Of a stretch of 60,133 bases of DNA, positions 39,112-48,524 are shown piece after piece. The DNA is taken from contig NZ_JANIBJ010000028.1 in NCBI RefSeq assembly GCF_024505185.1, forward strand, positions 1 to 60,133, given 5' to 3'. The stretch is from Methylomonas subterranea (GTDB lineage: Bacteria > Pseudomonadota > Gammaproteobacteria > Methylococcales > Methylomonadaceae). The notes below the pieces were generated by a model. It saw nothing but the letters and a program-made list of their open reading frames with translations. It was not told the origin of the DNA and made no database searches. The position numbers and the translations under genes were made by a program. Positions within the stretch are counted from its first letter, which is position 1. Every line of letters begins with the position of its first letter.

Positions 39112-39396
39112 ATGACACGCATCAAATCGAAACAAATCGGATCGGCGGTATTCGTTTGCGTATTGGCGCTGCTGTTAACGCCGGCACTGACCCAGGCGGG
39201 CAGCGAAATGCTGTTGGCGGAAGCCGAAACCGGATCGATAGCCGCGAGGCAGGCGGCGGAACAAAAAGCCGCGCTGGCTAAAAAGGCGGCCGAGAGAGAG
39301 GCCAAAAAGGCTGCGGCGGCAGCGGCGCAAGCACCTGTTGAAGCAAAAGAATCCGTGGAGACCGCCGTGCCGGTTGACGAACACAAAGAAAAATAA
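39112..39396 (+). CDS. small secreted Ala/Lys-rich protein
   Basis: A 94-residue protein from the ATG at 39112, which has an AAGGAG ribosome-binding site; the frame is open to 39046. A signal peptide covers about residues 1-29 (cleavage near TQA). The mature part is an Ala/Lys/Glu-rich helical segment (QKAALAKKAAEREAKKAA), likely a coiled coil or disordered, with an acidic tail. Family unknown. A perfect 12-bp inverted repeat follows the stop. Confidence 0.7.
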   Translation: MTRIKSKQIGSAVFVCVLALLLTPALTQAGSEMLLAEAETGSIAARQAAEQKAALAKKAAEREAKKAAAAAAQAPVEAKESVETAVPVDEHKEK

Positions 39397-39405
39397 TGCC
39401 TTGGA

Positions 39406-39432
39406 AATCCATGGAGTCCAACTCCATGGATT
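39406..39432. terminator. 12-bp perfect inverted repeat after the small secreted protein gene
   Basis: AATCCATGGAGT, a CCA loop, then ACTCCATGGATT. No T tract follows, so it may be an RNA stabiliser, a weak terminator or a protein site rather than a standard terminator. Confidence 0.5.
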
Positions 39433-39572
39433 GGGTTGGCGGCCTGTATGCTGGGTGGCGATGAACGTTTACTCCAAGCATGTTAGAGCGGCACGCGATT
39501 CAGTCGAAAGGGAAAACCCGGGCTGACTGACGGCGGCGTCAAAAGTGCGGAAAGATATTTTCAATCATATCT

Positions 39573-40073
39573 TTAGCCGGTCAAAAGGCTGTTGACGGCA
39601 AAGCCGCCGCCGAAACTGAACAGCATGTAAAACAGCGACATGACCAAGCCCGCAAAAACGTTAATGCTCAATATCTTTTTGAAAACGGCGCCTATCAGGG
39701 CCCAGTTCCAGAATATGATCAGCAGCAAGATGCCGTAACCCAGCCAGTCTTCCGCTACCGTTGCCCAGAACATGACCGGCAGCAAAAAAAGCGAGGTGAA
39801 ATTTTCGCAAAACAAAATCGCCGACGCCACTTGAATAAAGGTATGCATCGAGCGATTTAGCCAGAGGGTCAGCGCTATGAAGCCGAGACCCAAAAGTGTT
39901 TCTATAAACACTTCCGAAACCGATTCAATGTCATCCGTCATGTTGAAATGGATGAAAATGAACATCAAAAAGTTGAACGCCAGATTCTGTTTAAAAAAAA
40001 CGCTTGACCTGGGTAGTTCCAGCGGTGAGACATTGAACCAGCACAGAGCAAGATACTGTTTGATAATGTCCAT
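39573..40073 (-). CDS. hypothetical multi-span membrane protein
   Basis: A 166-residue protein with about five hydrophobic spans (around residues 30-45, 58-75, 80-100, 105-135 and 140-160), rich in Phe and Leu. I do not recognise the family; the layout recalls small Yip1-like proteins. It starts 20 bases after the dynamin-like gene on the same strand, so the two form an operon and may work together at the membrane. Confidence 0.7.
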   Translation of the reverse strand: MDIIKQYLALCWFNVSPLELPRSSVFFKQNLAFNFLMFIFIHFNMTDDIESVSEVFIETLLGLGFIALTLWLNRSMHTFIQVASAILFCENFTSLFLLPVMFWATVAEDWLGYGILLLIIFWNWALIGAVFKKILSINVFAGLVMSLFYMLFSFGGGFAVNSLLTG

Positions 40074-40093
40074 AACCGTAACGCATCAAACAA

Positions 40094-41452
40094 TCAATAT
40101 TCTTCGCCGGATTGTGGCTCGTAGGAAGGTGAATAGTCCTGAAACTGGCTGCGGCTGAACTGATCGTTCAAGGCCTGCACCAAGTCCTTGGTTTGTTCCA
40201 GCATGTGGCTGAGCTTTTTGCGGTTTTTCTTGGTTTTCCCCACCGGCTGGGTAATGGGCAAGATAACCCGCCAAAAACTCAGGCTTTTTTCGAATAAGCC
40301 GGCTAAATCTTCACTGATATTCAGTTTTTTCTGCCGCTTGTGCAGTTGGTTGATGATGAACTTGGCGTGTACCTTGCTGACGAGCATATGGATTGGCGTC
40401 AAAAAGGCTATCAGACCCAAGACAATCAGCGGTCCGATGATGGGGTCGAAAAATAGATCCAGGATGCCGACGGCTATTTCGGCAAAAAGGATCAGCATGA
40501 TGATGAAGCTCAGAATAATCAATGTCGTGGCATTGCAACGCTCTTTCCAAAGGGTCAAGGCCGACTCCACTTCGTCCATGACCACATCGTCTACGGCGCG
40601 GATGCTTTTTTCCAGCGAATCCAACACCCGATAGGAGCGGTCGTGGTTCAGGTTGTTGACTCGTTGTTCGATTTCGCTGTTATTGCTGTTTTGCGACAGT
40701 ACAACAAAGTGTCCGGTAAAAATGCCGAATTCGGCCAGTCGCCGCTGCCACGACGTGATGATGTCGTGCGTTTTATGCTCGTCAATCTGGATCTCGGAAT
40801 GGTCGATGACAAATAAAAACTTGTTGGTGTCCTGATATTGAACGATGCTGTCCACCGTGCTTTTATTGAATTCCGGGTCGGCTTCAAACAAATCGGTAAA
40901 AACCAGCACCAGATCCGATATGGCGATCACATGTTGGCGCAACAAGCCGTTGACGGCATTTTCGGCCGCCGGATTCAAAACCGGCGAGTCGATTACCAGT
41001 TTGTTTTTTAATTTGGCGCAGTTGACCGTGACCAACTCCAGGTAGCTATTGACCTTGCCGCCCTCGCCGGGGCTGGCTTCTTCGATATCGCGGCTGATCT
41101 GATAAAAAGGCAGGCGGTGGTCGGCGTCCAGCGCGGTACCCGGCAGGGTGGCGCTGGTCGCTTGCGGGGTATATTGCAAGACCGTGAACTTGTGTCGGGT
41201 GGTATGCAGGGTTACGCCGAGAAAGCGGTTCAGAAAATCGGATTTTGCCGGCGAGTATCCACCTACCGTAGTGATCAAGGGCCACCAGGAGCTTCTGCGG
41301 GCGGTGGATTCGTCGTTCTCGATCAGGCCCATTTCGAATTCCAGTTCGTCCAGTTCCTGGAATACCTTTACCGCTTTTTGTAAAACAGGATCCGTGGCGG
41401 CAAACTGTTTTTCAAGATTAACCAGATACTTGCTTACCGTTTTATCTGCCAT
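40094..41452 (-). CDS. dynamin-like protein with degenerate GTPase motifs
   Basis: A 452-residue protein from the ATG at 41452 (frame open to 41491). The region GGYSPAKSDFLNRFLG (64-79) aligns with the dynamin P-loop GxxSxGKSxxLN, but Ala69 replaces the Gly before Lys70. IDSP (154-157) stands where DTPG is expected. Two adjacent hydrophobic spans near residues 300-350 make it membrane-anchored, and a basic coiled region follows. It is probably a membrane-remodelling or scaffold relative that may not hydrolyse GTP. It is in an operon with a small membrane protein. Confidence 0.65.
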   Translation of the reverse strand: MADKTVSKYLVNLEKQFAATDPVLQKAVKVFQELDELEFEMGLIENDESTARRSSWWPLITTVGGYSPAKSDFLNRFLGVTLHTTRHKFTVLQYTPQATSATLPGTALDADHRLPFYQISRDIEEASPGEGGKVNSYLELVTVNCAKLKNKLVIDSPVLNPAAENAVNGLLRQHVIAISDLVLVFTDLFEADPEFNKSTVDSIVQYQDTNKFLFVIDHSEIQIDEHKTHDIITSWQRRLAEFGIFTGHFVVLSQNSNNSEIEQRVNNLNHDRSYRVLDSLEKSIRAVDDVVMDEVESALTLWKERCNATTLIILSFIIMLILFAEIAVGILDLFFDPIIGPLIVLGLIAFLTPIHMLVSKVHAKFIINQLHKRQKKLNISEDLAGLFEKSLSFWRVILPITQPVGKTKKNRKKLSHMLEQTKDLVQALNDQFSRSQFQDYSPSYEPQSGEEY

Positions 41453-41547
41453 GAGATTTAAACCCTGCCGTGTTGAAGAAGATCGATTCAATGGGCGGGA
41501 GTATACACCGATGTTTTATACAGATAAAAATTCTAAACGGCGCGCGC

Positions 41548-42963
41548 TTAGTCCTCTATGTCCAACTCCTTCAGTTTGCGTGTCAGGGTATTTCTGCCGT
41601 AACCCAGCAACAGCGCGGCCTCGTGTTTACGGCCGTGAGTATGTTGCAGGGCGGTTTGAATCAACAGGGTTTCCACGCTGGCGATGGCCTGCTTGGCGAT
41701 GTCGTGCTTGCCGGTGGTCAGTTGTTGCTTGATCCAGCTTTGCAACAGGCCTTCCCAGTCGTTGTCCGCTGAATCGGTTGGGGACTCGGCCGGGCTTTGG
41801 CTTAGTTCGGGCGGTAGATCCTCGATGTGAATTTCCCGTCCGGAGGCCATCACCGTCAGCCAGCGGCAGGTGTTTTCCAATTGGCGGACGTTGCCCGGCC
41901 AACGCAGGTTGCTCAAAAAGGCCTCGGCTTCCGGTTTCAGGGTTTTCACCTCCGTGCCCAATTCCCTGGCGCTTTGATAGAGAAAATGCTTCATCAGCAG
42001 GCCGATATCCTGCCGGCGTTCGCGCAAGGGCGGAATATGAATGCGGATGACGTTCAAGCGATGAAACAAATCTTCCCGGAATCGGCCCTGCGCGACCAGC
42101 GCTTCCAGGTTTTGATGGGTGGCGGCGATGATGCGCACGTTCACCTTGATCGGCGCGTGCGCGCCCACCGGATAAAACTCGTTGTCCGCCAATACCCGCA
42201 GCAGGCGGGTTTGCAATTCGGCCGGCATATCGCCGATTTCGTCCAGGAATAGCGTGCCGTTGTTGGATTGCTCGAAACGGCCTATACGGCGGGCCTGGGC
42301 GCCGGTAAACGCGCCTTTTTCGTGCCCGAATAGCTCGGACTCCATCAAATCCTTGGGAATGGCGGCCATGTTCAGCGCCACAAAAGGCTGTTGCGCGCGC
42401 GGACTATGGCGGTGCAGGGCCTTGGCCACCAGTTCCTTGCCGGTACCGGATTCGCCGTTGATCAACACCGTGATGTGCGAACGGGCCAGGCGGCCGATGG
42501 CGCGAAATACTTCCTGCATGGCCGGCGCCTCGCCGATGATTTCCGGCGTTTCGCCCCCGTTCTCCGGCGCCGATTGCACATTGTTTTGCTGTTTGCTGTG
42601 CAGGCAGGCCCGATGCACGGTTTCCACGACTTCGTTGACGTCGAAGGGCTTGGGCAAATACTCGAAGGCGCCGCCGTGAAATGCCGATACCGCGCTTTCC
42701 AGATCGGAATGTGCGGTCATGATGATCACCGGCAGGGACGGACGCTCCTGCTGGATTTTCTTTAACAGCTCGAAGCCGTCCATGCCCGGCATGCGGATGT
42801 CGGTAATCAGCACGTGCGGCTGGTCGCGGCCCAATTCCTTCAACAAATCGGCGGCATTGGAAAAACAGCGTGTTTCGATGCTGGCTTTTTGCAGGGCTTT
42901 TTCAAGTACCCAGCGTATCGATTTGTCGTCATCGACAATCCAGACTTTATCTGGCAGCGGCAT
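41548..42963 (-). CDS. glnG: nitrogen regulation response regulator NtrC
   Basis: A 471-residue sigma54 activator. It has a receiver domain (about 5-120) with phospho-acceptor Asp55, an AAA+ domain with Walker A GESGTGKE (170-177) and the sigma54-contacting GAFTGA loop, and a C-terminal Fis-type helix-turn-helix (AALLLGYGRNTLTRKLKEL). It activates nitrogen-assimilation promoters when phosphorylated by NtrB, whose gene lies 44 bases upstream. Full length. Confidence 0.96.
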   Translation of the reverse strand: MPLPDKVWIVDDDKSIRWVLEKALQKASIETRCFSNAADLLKELGRDQPHVLITDIRMPGMDGFELLKKIQQERPSLPVIIMTAHSDLESAVSAFHGGAFEYLPKPFDVNEVVETVHRACLHSKQQNNVQSAPENGGETPEIIGEAPAMQEVFRAIGRLARSHITVLINGESGTGKELVAKALHRHSPRAQQPFVALNMAAIPKDLMESELFGHEKGAFTGAQARRIGRFEQSNNGTLFLDEIGDMPAELQTRLLRVLADNEFYPVGAHAPIKVNVRIIAATHQNLEALVAQGRFREDLFHRLNVIRIHIPPLRERRQDIGLLMKHFLYQSARELGTEVKTLKPEAEAFLSNLRWPGNVRQLENTCRWLTVMASGREIHIEDLPPELSQSPAESPTDSADNDWEGLLQSWIKQQLTTGKHDIAKQAIASVETLLIQTALQHTHGRKHEAALLLGYGRNTLTRKLKELDIED

Positions 42964-43007
42964 GATCGTCTCCGTATCTTAAAGTGGTCATCATCCAAAC
43001 GGGCCCT

Positions 43008-44075
43008 TCAGCGGCTGAGCGCTGTTTTATCGGACTGATCCATGATGGGTAGAAAAATAGAAAAAACCGTGTGTCCGGGTTCGCTTTCGCATTCGATCAG
43101 GCCATTGTGCTGATTGATCAGGGACTGGGCAATGGACAGCCCCAGGCCGGTGCCCTCGGCGCGGCCGGTAATCATGGGGTAGAAAATTTGCCCCATCAGG
43201 CCGGGTTGTATGCCGGGGCCGTTATCGATGATGTCGATTTTGACCGCCAGTCTGTAGAGCTTGCGGCCTATGGTCATGTGACGCTGAATGCGGGTCTTTA
43301 AAATGATTTGGCCGCTGGATTGCAAGGCTTGAATGGCGTTGCGGACGATGTTCAGCAAGGCTTGTATCATCTGGTTCTTGTCGGCAAACAGCTCCGGAAT
43401 GCTGGGGTCGTAATCGGTTTTAAGGCTGATGTTGCTACCGGCTTCCACGGCGACCAGATGCCTGACGCGTTCCAGCACTTCGTGTATGTTCAGCGGGTGT
43501 TTATGCGCCGGTTTGTTGGGGCCGAGCATTTTGTCCATCAGCTCCTGCAAGCGGTCGGATTCCGCAATGATGATTTGGGTGTATTCCTTCAATTCCGGAT
43601 CCCGCAGTTCCAAATCCAACAATTGGGCGGCGCCGCGCAGGCCGCCCAGCGGGTTCTTGATTTCGTGCGCCAGACCGCGCACCAGCATGCGGCTGGTGTT
43701 TTGCTGGGCCAGTAACTGCTCTTCCTTGGTGATGCGTAAATGCCGGTCCACTTGTTGCAATTCGATCAACACTTCCGCCAGCAGCCCTTCCTCCAGAATC
43801 GGCGTGGCGCTCATGTTGACCGTAATGGATTGATTCATGCATTCCAGTATCAGCTCTCTGTCAACCAGCGGTTCGTTTTGGTTAAGCCGCAACAATAAAT
43901 CGCGAAACAGAGTGTGGTGGGCCGTTTTAAACAGCTTTTGCGCCAGATTGCCGACCAAATGCTTGGCGCTGTCGGCAAACAGTATTTCGCCGGCCGGGTT
44001 GATATAGGTTAAGCGCAAATCCCGATCGAACAGCAGGATCGCTTCATTGAGATGATCGAGTATTTTTTTATACAC
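43008..44075 (-). CDS. glnL: nitrogen regulation histidine kinase NtrB
   Basis: A 355-residue cytosolic sensor kinase. The PAS-like domain (about 5-110) is followed by the phospho-acceptor His137 in GLAHEIKNPLGGLRGAAQLL, then the ATPase domain with DNGPGIQ and GTGLGLSIAQ. It phosphorylates NtrC under PII control. No glnA gene is next to it; the upstream 1.4 kb holds no gene and two small repeat elements. Confidence 0.95.
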   Translation of the reverse strand: MYKKILDHLNEAILLFDRDLRLTYINPAGEILFADSAKHLVGNLAQKLFKTAHHTLFRDLLLRLNQNEPLVDRELILECMNQSITVNMSATPILEEGLLAEVLIELQQVDRHLRITKEEQLLAQQNTSRMLVRGLAHEIKNPLGGLRGAAQLLDLELRDPELKEYTQIIIAESDRLQELMDKMLGPNKPAHKHPLNIHEVLERVRHLVAVEAGSNISLKTDYDPSIPELFADKNQMIQALLNIVRNAIQALQSSGQIILKTRIQRHMTIGRKLYRLAVKIDIIDNGPGIQPGLMGQIFYPMITGRAEGTGLGLSIAQSLINQHNGLIECESEPGHTVFSIFLPIMDQSDKTALSR

Positions 44076-44146
44076 AGTCGAATAAGGTTAAGAAACGGCT
44101 ACCCGAAATAAAAGCAATTAGCGCGCCAATCATAATGTTGGAGCTT

Positions 44147-44271
44147 GTGGTAAAAGCGCCCTCTCCTTGCGGGAGAGGGCTGGGGTGAGGGTGGATTAAT
44201 AAGTAATTGTTTTATATGCCATCATTCTAGCCTTCTTCCAGCTTGAGAAGGAAGTGATCGGCTTTTACTAC
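44147..44271 (+). repeat. small terminal-inverted-repeat element, copy A
   Basis: About 125 bp with ends GTGGTAAAAGC and GCTTTTACTAC. Inside is the hairpin CCCTCTCC-ttgcg-GGAGAGGG, then GGGTGAGGGTGGAT and TTGTTTTATAT. Two relatives lie at 44772 and 57693. It is non-coding and MITE-like. Confidence 0.75.
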
Positions 44272-44771
44272 ATCCGCATAATGTTGGGCGGGCGTGGCTA
44301 GCGCCGCCTCGACACAAGACGGTTTGTCCGGCATGCCGCGCTTGGCGAAGGCGGATGTTACGCGGCACTTTGTCGGCTCAATGGATGCAAGGCTTTGCCA
44401 GCCGGCACGATGGCGGCGTTACGGCATGGCGTTTTGGTCTTCCCGAACGCACGATGGGGGTTGTGGACAGAACCCGCCTCCGCTAAGGCCGTGCGCGTCG
44501 GAAAGCCCCGCAATGGTGCAAGGACATTTGCACGGAAAAGGCCGGCTAATCCGTCCATGGTCGGAGATGCGGGGTAGCGTGAAGTACCGAGCACCCGATC
44601 GGGCGGTAAATCAATTCTCACGTTACTCTTAAAGTCAGGGTAGGGGCGACGCACAGTCGCGATTCGCAAGGCCATCATCGCAACTGCGCGTCGATTCTAC
44701 GAGACTGCCTTTCATCTGTCGGGGCGATGCCTAGCCTTCATGAACTTTAGGAATATGCACAAAATAACTTC

Positions 44772-44899
44772 CGTATTCTGTTCCCTCTCCTTGCGGGAGA
44801 GGGTTAGGGAGAGTGGATGAAAACCAATAAACTATTGTTTTATATACCCTCAGCCTAAGCTTCTCCCGGCGGGACAAGGGAGTGATCTGCTTTTACGAC
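44772..44899 (+). repeat. small terminal-inverted-repeat element, copy B
   Basis: It shares the CCCTCTCC-ttgcg-GGAGAGGG hairpin, AACCAATAAACTATTGTTTTATATACCC-type core and the right end GCTTTTACGAC with the other copies. The left end has decayed, so the exact start is approximate. Confidence 0.7.
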
Positions 44900-45138
44900 A
44901 CCCTCTAAAATGATGAGGTATCCAAACCGAAGCGGGCGACTTGAGTGCCTTGGCGCGGGACGCCCTATGCCGGGTTCAAGTAGCGCATCAATGAATGAAT
45001 TGAGGCGACATTTCGGCAAGATGACGCTTAAAATCATGGCTAGTGCAACTACTCTTCATTGGTCGGGGTGATTGCCGAGCCATCATGAGCGTTACCGGTT
45101 AAATGGTTGCACCAAGTTAATGCGTTTTTGTTGCTATA

Positions 45139-45157
45139 TTGCACCATAATGGTTCAA
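45139..45157. promoter_or_regulatory. imperfect palindrome resembling an NtrC site
   Basis: TTGCACCAT-a-ATGGTTCAA has 9-bp arms with one mismatch and resembles NtrC enhancer sites (TGCACC...GGTGCA). A related half-site, GGTTGCACCAA, lies 30 bases upstream. It is about 1.06 kb upstream of ntrB. Confidence 0.35.
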
Positions 45158-45485
45158 ATGGCAAGCGGAAGCCGATTCGATAAGCCGGATTATCTTGATT
45201 GAGCTGGCTGGCGCCATGAAAAATCCAGTTTCTGGAGTACCCATTCGTAGGCTTATAGTCCCACTGACCGGCCAATCAATTCGGACTCCGCGAACTGGAG
45301 GGTTATAAAGCAGCCAGTGGTGACCTGATCCAATCGGCCACTATGCGACATTCGCTATATATTAAAGCTGTCTCTTTAAATAGCAGGTTCTTGCTTGATA
45401 GTTGACATTCAAACAATTTCAATAAATGCCATATTTCTAACCAAGCAAATCGTTCGCATTTATCAGACTAATGTTTTTTAATATT

Positions 45486-48431
45486 CTAGTACTGTTCTTG
45501 AAATACTTTTTTTACAGTTTTTAGCTCATGAGATATGGTTTCATATACTAGTCTTCTCAATGGCATTCCCTGAAATGGGTCATTCATCTGCGCTCGCCAG
45601 CCACGAAACAAATTTTCAAAACTAATCCACTTTTCGTGAAAGGCGTTAAACTCGTCGCCATCCGCAGTATAAGAACTCATATCTTCATTATTCCTTACTA
45701 AGTCCTTGACGATCTTAACTTCGCTGATACTGCTTTGAGATTCTAATAGATATATTCCTAACGGGGTATAACTTACGCCTGGATGTCTTTCTTCAGGCTC
45801 TCTGATTTCAATATAAACTGAAATTGGCAATTTTGAATAAAAATGGAAGTGATGCTTTAATGTTGGAAAGTTGGTTTCGATAATGTTCTTGTAATTTTCT
45901 AGAAAAGTCGAATACAGCCAAATCAGATAGGATTTGGCGTCTTCGTAAGAAACTGGGTTGCCTCTCTTTACATCTGTTTTTAACTTACGCTCCCCATCAA
46001 ACATTGGGCCATCTATTACGGCTTTGATTGGACGAAGCCAGTTTATTGCTCTTGCTAGCGGTCTTTCTAAAATTTCGAGATCAACGTAGCGAGAATGAAA
46101 CCTTGCTGGAAGGTGATCAGAGCTCAACGAGTTTTCTGCAGAGTTTAAAATTTGCTTGTGATCTTCAGCTAATAATTGAGGAGAATAGCTGATAAAGCCG
46201 CCATTCCAACTTTCATTAATTTGACCACTTCGTCTTCTTGCTGAAATTAGCTCATCCCGAAAATGCCTAACCAATTGCTCTCGTAAGATCGCTTTCAGAA
46301 CTTCGTCAAGATTAAGGGGGTATCGAATAGAACAGCCATCAGCCTCAAGTAAATCCTGAAAGATTGCATTGTTGCGTATGACTGTTTCGATAATGTACTC
46401 CTCAAGCATTTCTGGGCATTTCGATTCATTAAGCAACCCTTCTTTTAAAAACTGCTCTAGCTGGGCTATCAATTCGCCATCAACGATTTCGGCAAGAATA
46501 TCTATCCCATTTTGAAAGCCACGGGCGCTTCCTCTCATTTGGAGCTGATTTGCACCATCCAAATAAGCAAGGTTCGAATTCCCTAATATTTTCTGTACAG
46601 GTACAAAGTGAACTTCGTCGTCTAATTCACCCAATGGTCGAAACCCGTAACTTCCGAGGCGTCGTTGAGATAATAATATCTCGCCAATGAATCCAATCCG
46701 TCCTTGTGTTTTGGGCTTAAACGTATCTCGGAGCGCGGGGAAATGCAGTTCAATGAGTGATGTATATTGGTGCAGATAACTAGTGGCGTTTTTGCGAAGT
46801 TCATGATCAATAATCAATTTGCGTTCTGTTGAAGCCAAACGGTAGTAAAGAGTAAATACATCAATACGGGAACCCATTGTCATTATTTGCCTAAACTCAC
46901 TCTCTAGCTGTTGCTGGGAGTACGTATCGAATCGGCATACCTTAAAGGCAATGATGTAATCTCGAAGCTGCTGGAAATAGAAACCAATTGCTGCTATTCC
47001 GGTTCGAGTTTCGTTACGAAAAAGGATTCCATACTCAAATAACTCATCCATTATGGACTCGGTAATTCTCAAATTCAGTAATTCACGAACATCATCTTCC
47101 GGTATCCAATCGGCATCCCTCTCATACAGCAGTCCGGCGATTGCCTTTAATGTAATTTCGGCTTGCCGCTTGTCTGCTATCCGATCAATAGATCGATGAA
47201 AATAGGTTTCGAAGAATTCAGCGGAGCTAAAAGTTAAATGCTTAAGGTTTGAATTCTTCGCGACGTCGAATAGGACTCTTAGCAAAAATGGATTACTGCG
47301 AGCCTCGTCAAGCACAGTGTCTTCGAAATTACCGAAAAATTGATACGCCTGCCTATATTTATCGATTGCATAATAAAAATCCTTATCAGAAAACTCTCCA
47401 ATTTCTATTTTTCTCGATAAGAGATCGATATTAGTAGGACTGCCTCGTACCAACATAAACTGCTCGACCGCAGATGTCTTACAACTCAAAATAATTTTGA
47501 TATTATTGTGCTCAGCCGCACGTAACAGTGCCCCTAAATGACTTTCTCGGGATATGTATATCCACTCGTCAATAGCATCAACAATAATTGTCAGCATTTC
47601 ACTGCCCGCAAGCCTTGCCATACGACGTATTATTTGGATAGGCTGATCAGCGCCGTTGAAAGTCCATGCAAATTCAGATGCAATTGCCTCAAGAATTCCA
47701 GCTTCAAGAGCAACGCCGTTAAAAAATAGTACTGGCCTTCCCTTGTCGAGCAGATTTTCAGCAAGCCAACACATTTCACTGGTTTTTCCAGATCCAGATT
47801 GTCCTATTATCATAAGTCCAGGCAACGGCGAGCTGTAGAACTCCATTACTTTCGTCAGAATCGACTCCCTTGGAAAGTGCAGTTCTGGAACATATTTTCT
47901 TCCATCGGCCAATGTTCCCTTGACGATCCGCAATTCACTCTCAACTTGCAAACGGCAAAAGGCATTCAGATTAGTAGGGCTTAGCGAAAGAAAAAGTGAC
48001 TGAGCCTCTAAAATGTCGTCATCAGGTAACGCTATGTTGAATCCATTGACGTTAATATCTGTTGGCTCGATTTGAGTTTTCGTAACGGTATGGTAAAGCT
48101 TATAGTCCTTTCCATTCGTTACAACGGCATACGGTGCTATTGGGTGTACAAGACGCGCATAAGATATGGCTTGATCCCTATCGTCATCAGTCAGTTGGAG
48201 GCCATCGGCTTTGGTTTCGACGATCAAAAGATTTCGTCCCTCCCGCTGAACTAGGATGTCTAAACGACCGCCGACGGTGTCTTTCTTCCTTGATTGAGTC
48301 TGACCGACGATTAGGGTTTGGCGACCTATCTTCAAAGTAAAGCTAAGTTCACACTTCAATTCGTCCAATGTAACTCCAGCTTGTTCAAGCCAGGGGAGGA
48401 CATATTTAATTTTTATCTCTTCTTCAGTCAC
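45486..48431 (-). CDS. PD-(D/E)XK nuclease-STAND-like NTPase, candidate antiphage protein
   Basis: About 981 residues from the GTG at 48431 (GGGAG lies 12 bases upstream); the frame is open to a TTG at 48524, but the sequence from TEEEIKIKYVLPWL matches the usual start of this nuclease domain. HSDR_N/Mrr-like nuclease residues are Asp58 (GGRLDILV), Glu72-x-Lys74 (VETKA) and a QAxSYA motif (87-92). The P-loop NTPase has Walker A GQSGSGKT (210-217) and Walker B IIVDAIDE (282-289). A long C-terminal region is likely the sensor. The layout is that of Avs-like STAND defence proteins. It is AT-richer than its neighbours and flanked by gene-poor DNA, which suggests horizontal transfer. Confidence 0.78.
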   Translation of the reverse strand: MTEEEIKIKYVLPWLEQAGVTLDELKCELSFTLKIGRQTLIVGQTQSRKKDTVGGRLDILVQREGRNLLIVETKADGLQLTDDDRDQAISYARLVHPIAPYAVVTNGKDYKLYHTVTKTQIEPTDINVNGFNIALPDDDILEAQSLFLSLSPTNLNAFCRLQVESELRIVKGTLADGRKYVPELHFPRESILTKVMEFYSSPLPGLMIIGQSGSGKTSEMCWLAENLLDKGRPVLFFNGVALEAGILEAIASEFAWTFNGADQPIQIIRRMARLAGSEMLTIIVDAIDEWIYISRESHLGALLRAAEHNNIKIILSCKTSAVEQFMLVRGSPTNIDLLSRKIEIGEFSDKDFYYAIDKYRQAYQFFGNFEDTVLDEARSNPFLLRVLFDVAKNSNLKHLTFSSAEFFETYFHRSIDRIADKRQAEITLKAIAGLLYERDADWIPEDDVRELLNLRITESIMDELFEYGILFRNETRTGIAAIGFYFQQLRDYIIAFKVCRFDTYSQQQLESEFRQIMTMGSRIDVFTLYYRLASTERKLIIDHELRKNATSYLHQYTSLIELHFPALRDTFKPKTQGRIGFIGEILLSQRRLGSYGFRPLGELDDEVHFVPVQKILGNSNLAYLDGANQLQMRGSARGFQNGIDILAEIVDGELIAQLEQFLKEGLLNESKCPEMLEEYIIETVIRNNAIFQDLLEADGCSIRYPLNLDEVLKAILREQLVRHFRDELISARRRSGQINESWNGGFISYSPQLLAEDHKQILNSAENSLSSDHLPARFHSRYVDLEILERPLARAINWLRPIKAVIDGPMFDGERKLKTDVKRGNPVSYEDAKSYLIWLYSTFLENYKNIIETNFPTLKHHFHFYSKLPISVYIEIREPEERHPGVSYTPLGIYLLESQSSISEVKIVKDLVRNNEDMSSYTADGDEFNAFHEKWISFENLFRGWRAQMNDPFQGMPLRRLVYETISHELKTVKKVFQEQY

Positions 48432-48524
48432 GACGCTTAATTTCTCCCATGGATAACATCCTTCTCGCCAACAGGAAATTATACGTTCGTTGACAGTCCC
48501 CCTAGGCGCTAAAAGTATTCTCAA

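Larger units (their letters stand above)
44076..45485. other. gene-poor stretch between ntrB and the nuclease-NTPase gene
   Basis: About 1.4 kb with no convincing gene. The open frames here lack ribosome-binding sites and protein-like composition. It holds two copies of a small inverted-repeat element and an imperfect palindrome near 45139-45157. It looks like accessory DNA or the remains of older sequence. Confidence 0.7.

Noticed and set aside
44384-44400. sigma54-like sequence on the minus strand upstream of ntrB
   Set aside because: The distance between the conserved dinucleotides is 9 instead of 10 bases, which sigma54 does not tolerate.
44294-44678. overlapping open frames of 106-112 residues on both strands
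   Set aside because: Overlapping antisense frames of similar length, without ribosome-binding sites or recognisable domains, in repeat-rich gene-poor DNA.
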